A DNA stretch of 64,000 nucleotides from Chromobacterium subtsugae (GTDB taxonomy: Bacteria; Pseudomonadota; Gammaproteobacteria; Burkholderiales; Chromobacteriaceae): contig NZ_JYKA01000005.1 of the NCBI RefSeq assembly GCF_001676875.1, positions 248,001 through 312,000 of the forward strand, read 5' to 3'. The notes beneath the pieces are model-generated. The model was given only the letters and a program-made list of their open reading frames with translations. It ran no database searches and was not told the origin of the DNA. Positions 8,084 through 15,722 of this stretch are shown in pieces. A program made the translations under genes and the position numbers. Numbering within the stretch: position 1 is the first letter of the stretch; every line of letters begins with the position of its first letter.

Positions 8084-9031
8084 TCAGGTTTGCGGCTCTT
8101 GCCGTCGCACCGTAGCTTGCGTGTCCGTGGCCGCCCGGCTGCGGGTGAGCGAACTGAGCGCGATGCCGCTGAAGATCGCAGCCAGGCCGGCAGCGTGGTA
8201 CCTGTGCAGCTCCTCGCCCAAAAACCAGATCGATTGCAGCGCGCCGAAGGCCGGCATCAGATACAGGAAACTGGCCGCCTTCGCCGTGCCCACCATGCCG
8301 ATGGCGCGGTTGTACATCAGATAGGCGGCGACCGACGGCAGCACGCCCAGATAAATCAGGCTGGCCAGCGCGGGGCCGTCCAGCGCCGGCAGCCCCCGCC
8401 CGGCGGCCTCCGCGGCGAACAAGGGCAGCAACAGCATCTCGCCCACCGCCAGCAGCACGCTCATCAGCACCAGCGAGTCTATGCCCGGCTTGAGTTTGCG
8501 CAGGCCCAGCGTGTAAATCGCCCAGCTCAGGCCGCCGGCCAGCACCAGCAGGTCGCCGCCGCCGAAATGGAAGCTGGACAAGGCTGCCGGATCGCCCCTC
8601 AGCACGATCAGCAAGGCGCCGGACAGCGCCACCGCCATGCCGCCCCACTGGCGGCGGCTCAGCCGCTGGCGAAAATACAGCGAACCCAGCAGCAGCACCA
8701 TCACCGGCGTCGCGCTGTTGAGGATCACGGCGTTGGTGGCTGATGTGGTCTGCACCGCCCAATAGACGAAGGTATTGGTCAGGCCTATGCCGAAAACGCC
8801 CAGCAGCAACAGCAAAGGCCACTGCGCGCGCAGCTTCGCCAAATTGCCGCGCAAACGCGGCAGCGCGAACGGCAGCAGGCAGCACAGCGCGATGCCCCAA
8901 CGCGAGAAGGCCAGCGTGAACGGGCCGACCTGGCTATGCAGCGCGCGGGCGATGACGAAATTGGTGGACCACATCAACATGGTCAGCACCAGCAGGAGAT
9001 AGGCGTTGCGGGAGGTGGAGCGGGCAGACAT
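8084..9031 (-). CDS. EamA/DMT family transporter
   Basis: A 315-residue inner-membrane protein with about ten membrane helices in two EamA repeats: first LTMLMWSTNFVIARAL to ALLIVLRGD, second LLVLAGGLSWAIYTLGLR to IFSGIALSSLT. This drug/metabolite transporter family exports amino acids, metabolites or drugs by proton exchange; the substrate is not visible. The N-terminal WSTNFV and the LGVLPSVAAYLMYNRAIG segment are typical. Upstream lies an AT-rich region with a near-perfect palindrome (9093-9118), a good candidate for its operator. Confidence 0.88.
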   Translation of the reverse strand: MSARSTSRNAYLLLVLTMLMWSTNFVIARALHSQVGPFTLAFSRWGIALCCLLPFALPRLRGNLAKLRAQWPLLLLLGVFGIGLTNTFVYWAVQTTSATNAVILNSATPVMVLLLGSLYFRQRLSRRQWGGMAVALSGALLIVLRGDPAALSSFHFGGGDLLVLAGGLSWAIYTLGLRKLKPGIDSLVLMSVLLAVGEMLLLPLFAAEAAGRGLPALDGPALASLIYLGVLPSVAAYLMYNRAIGMVGTAKAASFLYLMPAFGALQSIWFLGEELHRYHAAGLAAIFSGIALSSLTRSRAATDTQATVRRQEPQT

Positions 9032-9092
9032 GGCAAGCTTTTGAATGAAAGTGCGCCATTTTAAAACATGTCAATGATTTATTATGCTCAAT

Positions 9093-9118
9093 GTTGTTTA
9101 TTTATTAAAATAAACAAC
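9093..9118. promoter_or_regulatory. AT-rich palindrome, candidate operator
   Basis: Two 11-bp arms, GTTGTTTATTT and AAATAAACAAC, are perfect inverted copies around a 4-base ATTA centre. It sits about 62 bases upstream of the EamA exporter start and 82 bases downstream of the next minus-strand gene, in a strikingly AT-rich patch (about 9050-9170) within a GC-rich chromosome. The symmetry suggests a dimeric repressor or activator site; there is no run of T after it that would favour a terminator. Confidence 0.5.
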
Positions 9119-9199
9119 CATTTTAAAGTAAATAAATGGATTAATTTTCCAGTAAATTCGCAAATCACGACTTATACAACCTAAGCAAGGCAGCCAGCG

Positions 9200-9988
9200 T
9201 CACGGCTGCCAGTCCTGATAAGGCTGATGCACCTTGGCGTAAGCCTTCTGCAGTTCGCCGCTATCCCGGGCGGCGCGTATCGCCGCGCTCATCGCTTGGT
9301 TGACGAAGTCGCCGCGCTTGTTGCAGGAGAAGAACAGCACATCCGGATAGTCGTCCAGATGCTCGCGATGGATATGGCCGAGTCCGTCCTTGCGCACCAG
9401 GTAGTCCGCATCCTCCTGCGCCCATATCACCGCGTCTATCCGCCCCAGGTTCAGCTGTTTCAGCGACAGCTCCAGATTGATCACCCGACTGGCGGGAAAG
9501 TCCCAGCTGGCCGGCGGCGCGTGTATCGCCACCTCGTACTTGGGCAGCGTGGCCATCCGCAGCAGGTCGGCCTTGCCGAACGGTTTTTCCTTGTTGGAAT
9601 AGATGACGAAGCTGACCTTGCCCAACATTTCATGGGAAAACTGGAACGGCGTGCCCCGATCGGCGCCTTCGCGGATTTTCATGATGGGAAAACGGAAATC
9701 CACGCTTTTGTCGGAGGTGTCCAAGTACACCCGCTTGACTGGCTCGATGCTGAAGCGTATCCGCCCGGCCGGATAATGGCGGCCGACGACTTTCAGCAGG
9801 TCGGCGAAAGGCCCGGAATCGCTGCTCTCCAGCACTTTGGGCAGATACACCGCGATGCCTTGCAAGTCGGGCGCGTCGACTGCGGCCGCGCTGTCGGGTG
9901 CCGGCGCGCCGTCGCAGGCCCGAGCCGGCAAGACGAACAGACACGCCAGAAGCGCGCCAAGCCAAGTGTGCACCGGTGTCATCGCCAT
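9200..9988 (-). CDS. Periplasmic solute-binding protein, family 3-like
   Basis: The protein has 262 residues with a cleavable signal (WLGALLACLFVLPARA). The mature part resembles polar amino-acid binding proteins: IEPVKRVYLDTSDKSVDFRFPI, then a second lobe with SLKQLNLGRIDAVIWAQEDADYLV and a C-terminal SGELQKAYAKVHQ helix. It has no permease neighbour, like the binding protein at 2943. The ATG at 9988 is preceded by GGGAG; a TTG at 10000 and an ATG at 9982 are alternatives that change only the first few residues. Confidence 0.7.
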   Translation of the reverse strand: MAMTPVHTWLGALLACLFVLPARACDGAPAPDSAAAVDAPDLQGIAVYLPKVLESSDSGPFADLLKVVGRHYPAGRIRFSIEPVKRVYLDTSDKSVDFRFPIMKIREGADRGTPFQFSHEMLGKVSFVIYSNKEKPFGKADLLRMATLPKYEVAIHAPPASWDFPASRVINLELSLKQLNLGRIDAVIWAQEDADYLVRKDGLGHIHREHLDDYPDVLFFSCNKRGDFVNQAMSAAIRAARDSGELQKAYAKVHQPYQDWQP

Positions 9989-10048
9989 CGCTCCCGCCAA
10001 GTCCGCCCTGGTTCAGGTGTAGCACAGCCAGGACGGAACGGCGCCGGC

Positions 10049-10660
10049 TCAGGAGCGGCCGGCCGGCGGCTGCCACCATTCAGGATGCTGGCGCAGCGGC
10101 TGCGCCATTTCGCCGGACAAGGCGTCCAGCAGGCTTTGCAGGCCGGCCAGCGCCGCGTCGACGCCGGGGGCGGCCAGCGGGATGCTGCGGCTGAAGCTGC
10201 CGGCGGCCAGCAGCTTGCCGTCGGACACGCCTTGCAACTGCCACACCACCTCCAGCGCAGCCTGGCGTCCCGGCTGCAGGCTGAGCCGCCGCACGTCCAG
10301 CGCGTAGCGCAGGTCGCCGCCGTCCATTGTCGGCTGCGGATAGGCGTAGACGCTGGCGACGCCGCTGCGGCGCGACACCGCCAGCGTCAGGCTCTGCGCC
10401 AGCAGCCGGTCCAGCGGCGCGCTCCAGCGGTCGAACTCTTGCAGCCGCAACCGGCCGCCGCCGTCGTCCAGCACCAATTGCGGCCTGTCCAGCGCCGCCG
10501 GCAGGCTTACCGGCCCCAACATCACGCGTTTGCCGAATTGCGCCGGCTCGCCGGATGCGGCGGACGCGGATTCCAGGCTGTAAAAGCGGGCTTGCGGCGA
10601 CGCGCAGCCTGCCAGCGCCAGCAACAGCATGCCGGCGCCGCTCCATCGTCGCAGACTCAT
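10049..10660 (-). CDS. pqiC: PqiC-like ABC-type transport auxiliary lipoprotein
   Basis: An outer-membrane lipoprotein of 203 residues, with a signal ending LLLALAGC and the acylated Cys about residue 19. The fold is that of PqiC/YmbA: ARFYSLESA near the start, VMLGPVSLPAALDRPQLVL, then a Trp-containing W(S)APLDRLLAQSLTLAV region. In the Pqi system it anchors the PqiB tube to the outer membrane and helps intermembrane lipid transfer. Its ATG overlaps the pqiB stop by four bases. Confidence 0.85.
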   Translation of the reverse strand: MSLRRWSGAGMLLLALAGCASPQARFYSLESASAASGEPAQFGKRVMLGPVSLPAALDRPQLVLDDGGGRLRLQEFDRWSAPLDRLLAQSLTLAVSRRSGVASVYAYPQPTMDGGDLRYALDVRRLSLQPGRQAALEVVWQLQGVSDGKLLAAGSFSRSIPLAAPGVDAALAGLQSLLDALSGEMAQPLRQHPEWWQPPAGRS

Positions 10661-12282
10661 GGCTGCGCCTCCTTGCCCCGCACCAGCGCTTCCGGGTGGC
10701 GGTCCAGATAGTCTGCCAGCGCGCGGAAGCTGCGCGCGGTTTCCTTCACTTCCTGCGCCGCCGAGCGCACGTCTTGCTGCAGCGGCGAGTCTGCCTTCAT
10801 GGTCTGCCGGGTAGCGTCCAGCGTCTGCTGCAGCTGCTCCAGCGTCTTCAGCGTCTGCGGCAGCATTTCGCCGTTGATGCCGTCGGACAGCTTGCGCATG
10901 CTGTCCAGCGTCTGGTGCAGCGACTTCAGCGAGGCGTCCATCTCCTGGCCTATGCTGTCGAACGGCACCGCGTCCAGCTTTTTGGCGATGCGCTGCAACA
11001 CGCGCTGCAGCTCTTCCAGATCGCCCGGGATGGTGGGCAGCTCGGCGATGCCGCCGCGCACCACCAGCTTGGCCGGCGGCGCGTCGCGGAAGAAGTCCAG
11101 CGCCACGTACAGCTGACCGGTGATCAGGCTGCCGGAGCGCAACTGCGCGCGCATGCCGTTGGCCACCAGCTGTTGCGACGACAGCTTGCGCGAGATGCGC
11201 GAGCCGTGCGACAGGCTGTCCAACCGGCTGGGGTAGGTGCGGATGTCCACCGTCATGTCGAAGTCCTTGCGTTCCGGCACGTATTCCACGCCTATCGCCG
11301 TCACCTCGCCGATGATGATGCCGCGGAAGTCCACCGGCGCGCCGATAGCCAAGCCGCGCAGCGACTGGCGGAAGCGCAGGCGGAAGGCCTGCATTTCGCG
11401 GTCGGGGTTCTGCAACGCTTTATCGCGGGTGTCGTGCAGGATGAAATTGCGGTCGGACAAAGGGATGGCGGCATTGTCCGACAGCGGCGTTTCAAAGGCG
11501 ATGCCGCCCAACGCGATCGCCGCCAGCGACTGCGTGTTGACGTTCAGCCCGTTGGCGCTCAGCGACACGTCGACGCCGCTGGCGTGCCAGAAGCGGCTGT
11601 TGGCGTTGACGAAACGGTCGTAAGGCGCGTTGATGAACACGCTGACGCGCACGAAACTGCCCTTCTGGTCCAGTTCGTACCCCACTACTTGGCCCACCGG
11701 CACCCGGCGGAAATACACCGGCGAGCCGGTGTTGAGCGAGCCCAGGTTGTCGGCGCGCAGGAAGAAAGTCTGCCCCGGCAGGTCGGCGTTGATGATGGGC
11801 GGCGTTTCCAGGCCGACGAATTCGGTCTTGCGCGCCAAGCTTTTGCCTACGTCCATGCCGATATAGGAGCCCGACAGCACGGTGCCCAGCCCCGACACGC
11901 CGCCGCCGGAGACGCGCGGCCGCACCACCCAGAAGCGGCTGTCCGCCGCGAGGTAGTCGTTGGCCTGTTTGCTCAGTTCGGCGGTGGCCAGGATGGACTG
12001 GCGGTCGGCGCTCAGCGCCACTGCCGTCACCTCGCCGATTTCCACATCCTTGTATTTGATTCTGGTTTTGCCGGCCTCTATCCCTTCGGCGTTCTGAAAG
12101 GATATGGTGATGGTCGGCCCGCGCGACATGATGGCGTGCGCGGCCAGCCAGCCGCCTATCAGCGCGGCCACCACGGGGATCAGCCACACCAGTGACGGCG
12201 CCCAGCGGCGGCGCTTCAACACCACGGCCTGCGGCAGTTGCGGCTCCTGGCCTTGCGGTTCTACCGGTTCTTCACTGCTCAT
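10657..12282 (-). CDS. pqiB: Intermembrane transport protein PqiB (MCE protein)
   Basis: The protein has 541 residues with one N-terminal membrane helix (LVWLIPVVAALIGGWLAAHA, about residues 32-51). Three MCE/MlaD domains follow: beginning PTITISFQNAEGIEAGKTRI, then FLRADNLGSLNTGSPVYFRR, then FRLRFRQSLRGLAIGAPVDF. A C-terminal helical coiled-coil region (LQRVLQRIAKKLDAVPFDS onward) completes the usual PqiB architecture: a periplasm-spanning tube that moves lipid between membranes. Its start overlaps the end of the second pqiA gene by 11 bases, so the operon is translationally coupled. Confidence 0.92.
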   Translation of the reverse strand: MSSEEPVEPQGQEPQLPQAVVLKRRRWAPSLVWLIPVVAALIGGWLAAHAIMSRGPTITISFQNAEGIEAGKTRIKYKDVEIGEVTAVALSADRQSILATAELSKQANDYLAADSRFWVVRPRVSGGGVSGLGTVLSGSYIGMDVGKSLARKTEFVGLETPPIINADLPGQTFFLRADNLGSLNTGSPVYFRRVPVGQVVGYELDQKGSFVRVSVFINAPYDRFVNANSRFWHASGVDVSLSANGLNVNTQSLAAIALGGIAFETPLSDNAAIPLSDRNFILHDTRDKALQNPDREMQAFRLRFRQSLRGLAIGAPVDFRGIIIGEVTAIGVEYVPERKDFDMTVDIRTYPSRLDSLSHGSRISRKLSSQQLVANGMRAQLRSGSLITGQLYVALDFFRDAPPAKLVVRGGIAELPTIPGDLEELQRVLQRIAKKLDAVPFDSIGQEMDASLKSLHQTLDSMRKLSDGINGEMLPQTLKTLEQLQQTLDATRQTMKADSPLQQDVRSAAQEVKETARSFRALADYLDRHPEALVRGKEAQP

Positions 12283-12892
12283 CTTCTTCCTCTACGGGAT
12301 CCCAGATCATTCTGGGATCGAAACTCATTGCGGCCAGCATGGTCAGCACCACCACCGCGCCGAAAGCCACCGCGCCGGCGCCGGCCTTGATGCTAGCCAG
12401 CGACTGCCATTGCACCAGGGCCACCATCAGCGCCACCACGAAAATATCCAGCATCGACCACGGCCCGATCAGCTCTATCAGCCGGTACAGCCCGGTGCGC
12501 TGCCGCGGCGCCCATGACCAGCGCCATTGCACGCTGCACAGCAGCAACAGCAAGGCCAGTATCTTCAGCAACGGCACCAGCACGCTAGCGGTGAACACCA
12601 CCAGCGCCAGCGGCCAGGAGTCGTTGTTCCACAAATAGACCACGCCGCTGAGTATGGTGTCGCGCTGCACGCCGGTCAGCGCGGTGGTTTCCATGATGGG
12701 CAGCAGGTTGGCCGGCAAATAGCTGATGATGGCCGCCAGCAGCAGCGCCCAGCAGCGCTGCAGCGCCGCCGGCCGGCGCAGGTGCAGCGGCGCCCTGCAA
12801 CGCGGGCAAACGCCGGCGGCGCCGGCCTCCAGCCGGCATAGCAGGCCGCAGCCGTGGCACAGCGCCAGGTTGCGCGCCGCCGCGCTTTTCAT
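12272..12892 (-). CDS. PqiA-like membrane protein, second half
   Basis: This 206-residue protein corresponds to one PqiA repeat. It starts with a zinc-ribbon-like pair of CxxC motifs (CHGCGLLCRL and CPRCRAPLHL) and then about four membrane helices, including ILALLLLLCSVQ and SMLDIFVVALMVALVQ. E. coli PqiA carries two such repeats in one 417-residue chain; here the halves are separate genes. The ATG at 12892 overlaps the stop of the first half by four bases. A frame open further upstream (to 13477) merely shadows the first half. Confidence 0.85.
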   Translation of the reverse strand: MKSAAARNLALCHGCGLLCRLEAGAAGVCPRCRAPLHLRRPAALQRCWALLLAAIISYLPANLLPIMETTALTGVQRDTILSGVVYLWNNDSWPLALVVFTASVLVPLLKILALLLLLCSVQWRWSWAPRQRTGLYRLIELIGPWSMLDIFVVALMVALVQWQSLASIKAGAGAVAFGAVVVLTMLAAMSFDPRMIWDPVEEEDEQ

Positions 12893-13524
12893 TCCGTAGC
12901 CTGGCATGCCTGGTAGCGCTCCCACAGTTGCACCGGCTTGAAGCGGCTGGCGCAAGCCGCCATCAGCACGATCAAACCGAAAAAAGCCCATAGCCCGATG
13001 CCGGGATGCACTGCCGCCAGATGCACCAGCTTGACCAGCGAAACCAGCACCCCCAGCAGGAAAACCTCCACCATGCACCAGGGCCGCGCCAGCTGCCGCA
13101 GCCGCATCACCGCCGCAAAGCCCGGCGGCGCGCGTCCGTACTGCAGGGGCAGCAGCAGGTACAGCATGCTGGCCAGCTCCAGCGCCGGCATCACGATGCC
13201 GGTGAACAGCACCAGCAGCGCCACTTCCGCCATCCCCTGCCCTTGCAGCGCCAACGCGGTCTGCCACAGCGTGGCGGCGTTGCGGTTGCCGGCGATTTCC
13301 AAGACCAGCACCGGGTAGCTGTTGGCGATGACGAAGGCCACCGCGCCGGCCACCGCCAGCGCCGCGCCGGCATGCAGCGCGCCGTCGGCCTGCTCGTGCA
13401 GCAAGGCGCCGCAGCGCGGGCAATGGATGCAGGCGCGGTCGGCGGCGGCGGCCGGCAGCCGCAGCAGCAAATCGCAATCATGGCAGGCGGCCAGCGGCCC
13501 GCGCGGCGGCGTCACTGCGGCCAT
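12889..13524 (-). CDS. PqiA-like membrane protein, first half
   Basis: A 211-residue protein with an N-terminal cysteine pair (CHDCDLLLRLP and CPRCGALL) followed by about four membrane helices (for example AVAGAVAFVIANSYPVLVLE and VEVFLLGVLVSLVKLVHL). It is the first repeat of a PqiA-type inner-membrane protein working with PqiB and PqiC. The ATG at 13524 has GGAG 11 bases upstream and overlaps the end of the HhH gene by 13 bases. A GTG at 13554 is possible and would add ten residues. Confidence 0.83.
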   Translation of the reverse strand: MAAVTPPRGPLAACHDCDLLLRLPAAAADRACIHCPRCGALLHEQADGALHAGAALAVAGAVAFVIANSYPVLVLEIAGNRNAATLWQTALALQGQGMAEVALLVLFTGIVMPALELASMLYLLLPLQYGRAPPGFAAVMRLRQLARPWCMVEVFLLGVLVSLVKLVHLAAVHPGIGLWAFFGLIVLMAACASRFKPVQLWERYQACQATE

Positions 13525-13826
13525 CGGCGCTTGCGCTCCGCGGTGAAGCTCCACCAGCTGCGAGCTTCGCCGGTGTCCATGTAATGGCAGATGGACAGCA
13601 TCACGTCCAGCACGCAGGGATCATGCCGCTGGCCGGTTCTATCGCACAACTCCAGATAAAGCTGATGAGGATCGCGGCCGCGCAGCTGCCCTGGCTCTTG
13701 GATGCCCAGGCGTTCCAGATCGGCAGCCGCGCGCGGCCCGACATTGGGCAATTGCAGCAGGCTAAACGCCGCGTCTGGCGCGGGGCAACGAGATGGATGC
13801 ATGGAAAGGAACCGCCAAGTAGTCAT
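13512..13826 (-). CDS. Cdd1-like helix-hairpin-helix protein
   Basis: A protein of 104 residues. LLQLPNVGPRAAADLERLGI is a classic helix-hairpin-helix motif, followed by LRGRDPHQLYLELCDRTG and a C-terminal WWSFTAERKR tail, matching the Cdd1 ('pathogenicity locus') family. Such proteins are small and of unknown function; HhH motifs usually contact DNA non-specifically. It heads the pqi operon, with its stop inside the first pqiA gene. The ATG at 13826 has only a weak binding site; an internal ATG at 13802 would remove eight residues. Confidence 0.7.
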   Translation of the reverse strand: MTTWRFLSMHPSRCPAPDAAFSLLQLPNVGPRAAADLERLGIQEPGQLRGRDPHQLYLELCDRTGQRHDPCVLDVMLSICHYMDTGEARSWWSFTAERKRRWPQ

Positions 13827-13843
13827 TCTGCCTACATGATAAA

Positions 13844-13879
13844 GGAGCGGGACGCGCAGTTCAAAGCGCGTCCCGCTCC
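13844..13879 (-). terminator. Rho-independent terminator after the TSUP gene
   Basis: A perfect 14-bp stem (GGAGCGGGACGCGC with GCGCGTCCCGCTCC) encloses an 8-base loop. On the minus strand the stem is followed by TTTATC. It lies 22 bases after the stop of the TSUP transporter and separates it from the pqi operon. Confidence 0.8.
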
Positions 13880-13901
13880 CGGCGGCCAGGCCGGCGCGCG
13901 A

Positions 13902-14666
13902 TCAGCCGCGCAGAATGTCCCAACCCAGCTTGCAGATCAGCACGCTGGTCAGCATCAAGAACAAGATGCGGACGAAACCGGCGCCCTTTTTCATCGCCAA
14001 GCGCGTGCCCACCATCGCGCCGGCCATATTGGCCGCCGCCATCGGCAGCGCGTAGGCCAGCAGGATATGGCCGCCGATGGCGAAGGACAGCAGCGCCGCC
14101 ACATTGGTGGTGAGATTGACGACCTTGGCCGCCGCCGAGGCGTGCAGGAAGTCGAAGGCGAAAAAGCGGATGAACAGGAACATCAGGAAACTGCCGGTGC
14201 CGGGGCCGAACAGGCCGTCGTAAAAACCGATGGCGCCGCCTATCGCCATGCCCATCAGCAACTCGCGCCGGCCTATCGCCACCGGCTTGTGCAGCTTGCC
14301 GAAATCTTTCTTCCACAGCGTGTACGCTGCCATGATCAGCAGCAGGGTCAGCACCAAGGGCCGGATCACGTCCTTGGGTATCAGCGCCACCACCTGGGCG
14401 CCGGCGAACGAAAACACGAAGGCCATCGCCGCGCAAGGCAGCACCAGTCGCCAAGGCAACCGCACCCGACGCAGATAGGAGCGCGCCGCCGACAAGGTTC
14501 CCACCGCCGACGCCAGCTTATTGGTGCCGAACAAGGTGGCCGGCGCCACATTCGGCAAGGCGCTGAACAGGCCCGGAATCTGGATCAAGCCCCCGCCGCC
14601 GACAGCGGCGTCGACCAGTCCGGCAAAAAAAGCGATCACGCACAAAAAACTCAAGCTCAACAACAT
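13902..14666 (-). CDS. TSUP family transporter (TauE/SafE type)
   Basis: A 254-residue inner-membrane protein with about eight helices. Features of the sulfite exporter TauE/SafE family are the N-terminal GLVDAAVGGGGLIQIPGLF and its repeat GFYDGLFGPGTGSFLMF. Members move organosulfur compounds, sulfite or small organic anions; the substrate here is unknown. The start at 14666 is placed 9 bases after a strong AGGAGG; the ATG at 14690 would put that site inside the gene. A LysR regulator is divergent, with a palindrome between them. Confidence 0.88.
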   Translation of the reverse strand: MLLSLSFLCVIAFFAGLVDAAVGGGGLIQIPGLFSALPNVAPATLFGTNKLASAVGTLSAARSYLRRVRLPWRLVLPCAAMAFVFSFAGAQVVALIPKDVIRPLVLTLLLIMAAYTLWKKDFGKLHKPVAIGRRELLMGMAIGGAIGFYDGLFGPGTGSFLMFLFIRFFAFDFLHASAAAKVVNLTTNVAALLSFAIGGHILLAYALPMAAANMAGAMVGTRLAMKKGAGFVRILFLMLTSVLICKLGWDILRG

Positions 14667-14715
14667 TGGCATTCTCCTCCTTGCACGCATTCTAAGGCCT
14701 GGGCCAGATTCATGC

Positions 14716-14734
14716 TTGCAATGTAATATTGCAA
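14716..14734. promoter_or_regulatory. LysR-type palindrome between TSUP and LysR genes
   Basis: TTGCAAT and ATTGCAA are perfect 7-bp inverted repeats around GTAAT, in the 90-bp gap between the divergent transporter and regulator genes. It contains the T-N11-A core typical of LysR-type binding sites and is likely where the adjacent regulator binds. Confidence 0.55.
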
Positions 14735-14756
14735 TAAACGCAATACTGGAGGCGCG

Positions 14757-15671
14757 ATGAAGCCGCTATGGGGAGTCAGGATATTTTGCGCGGTGGTGGA
14801 GCGCCGAAGCTTCGTCGCCGCCGCGCGCCAGCTGGGCACCTCGCCCAGCAGCGCCACCCGCGCGCTGCAGGCGCTGGAAGAGGAAATGGGCGCGGCGCTG
14901 CTGGCCCGATCCAGCAAGCAGGTGGAGCTGACCATGGCCGGCGAGGCTTATTATCCTATCGCCCGGCAGATGCTGGACCTGCAGCAGCAGGCGGAAGAGG
15001 AACTCAATCAGCAAGTCGCCGCGCCGCGCGGCCTGCTGCGCTTCTCCGCGCCGGAAACGCTGGGGCGCGGCATCCTGCCGCGGGTGCTGGCCCGCCTCGC
15101 CGAGGAAAACCCGGACCTGCGCTTCGACGTGCTGTACAGCGACGCCACGCTGGAGCCGATTCGGGAAAAGCTGGATTTCGCCATCCGCGGCGCGTTTCCC
15201 GCCTCCAGCGAACTGATAGGCTATCCGCTATGGGACTACCGGCGCCATCTATATGCCAGCCCCGCCTACTTGGCGCGCCACGGCGCGCCGGCCAGCCCGC
15301 GCGAGCTGCCTGAGCACCGGGTGATCATCCACACCGCGCCGCGCGTGCTGAAAGCCTGGAACTTCGTCAGCGCGGGCAGCCAGATCAGCCTCAACCTCAG
15401 CGCCTGGCACCGCAGCAACTCCGGCAACGGCGTGCTGGAGGCGATTCGCGCCGGCATGGGCATCGGGAGGCTGGGAGACTGGTTGGCCGAGCCATTGGCG
15501 GCAAACGGCGAACTGGTCCGGCTATGTCCTGAGTTTCGCATCGTCTCCAGCCATGGCGACGATCCGCAAATGCACGCGGTGTTCCCCAGCCGCAACATTC
15601 CGCGCAAGGCTCGGGTGCTGCTGGATGCGCTGCGCCAAGAGGGGCGCGCCGCGGCGATACCCGCGCCATGA
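14757..15671 (+). CDS. LysR family transcriptional regulator
   Basis: A 304-residue protein with an N-terminal winged helix-turn-helix (FCAVVERRSFVAAARQLGTS, SPSSATRALQALEEEMG) and a C-terminal effector-binding domain (GLLRFSAPETLGRGILPRVL, then YASPAYLARHGAP). GGAGG lies just upstream of the ATG. Its divergent position suggests control of the neighbouring TSUP transporter gene in response to the transported compound or a related one; this is inferred from context. Confidence 0.9.
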   Translation: MKPLWGVRIFCAVVERRSFVAAARQLGTSPSSATRALQALEEEMGAALLARSSKQVELTMAGEAYYPIARQMLDLQQQAEEELNQQVAAPRGLLRFSAPETLGRGILPRVLARLAEENPDLRFDVLYSDATLEPIREKLDFAIRGAFPASSELIGYPLWDYRRHLYASPAYLARHGAPASPRELPEHRVIIHTAPRVLKAWNFVSAGSQISLNLSAWHRSNSGNGVLEAIRAGMGIGRLGDWLAEPLAANGELVRLCPEFRIVSSHGDDPQMHAVFPSRNIPRKARVLLDALRQEGRAAAIPAP

Positions 15672-15678
15672 AAGCGAA

Positions 15679-15700
15679 AACCCCGCCGAGAGGCGGGGTT
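15679..15700 (-). terminator. Rho-independent terminator of ppiD
   Basis: AACCCCGCC and GGCGGGGTT form a perfect 9-bp stem with a GAGA loop. Read on the minus strand it continues with TTCGCTTT. It lies 23 bases beyond the ppiD stop and could also stop the convergent LysR transcript. Confidence 0.8.
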
Positions 15701-15722
15701 GGCGGAGCGAATGCGTCCGAGC

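Noticed and set aside
12893-13477. Extension of the second pqiA gene to a 401-residue protein
   Set aside because: The added part overlaps the first pqiA gene in another frame and is arginine-rich; the true start at 12892 has PqiA motifs directly after it.
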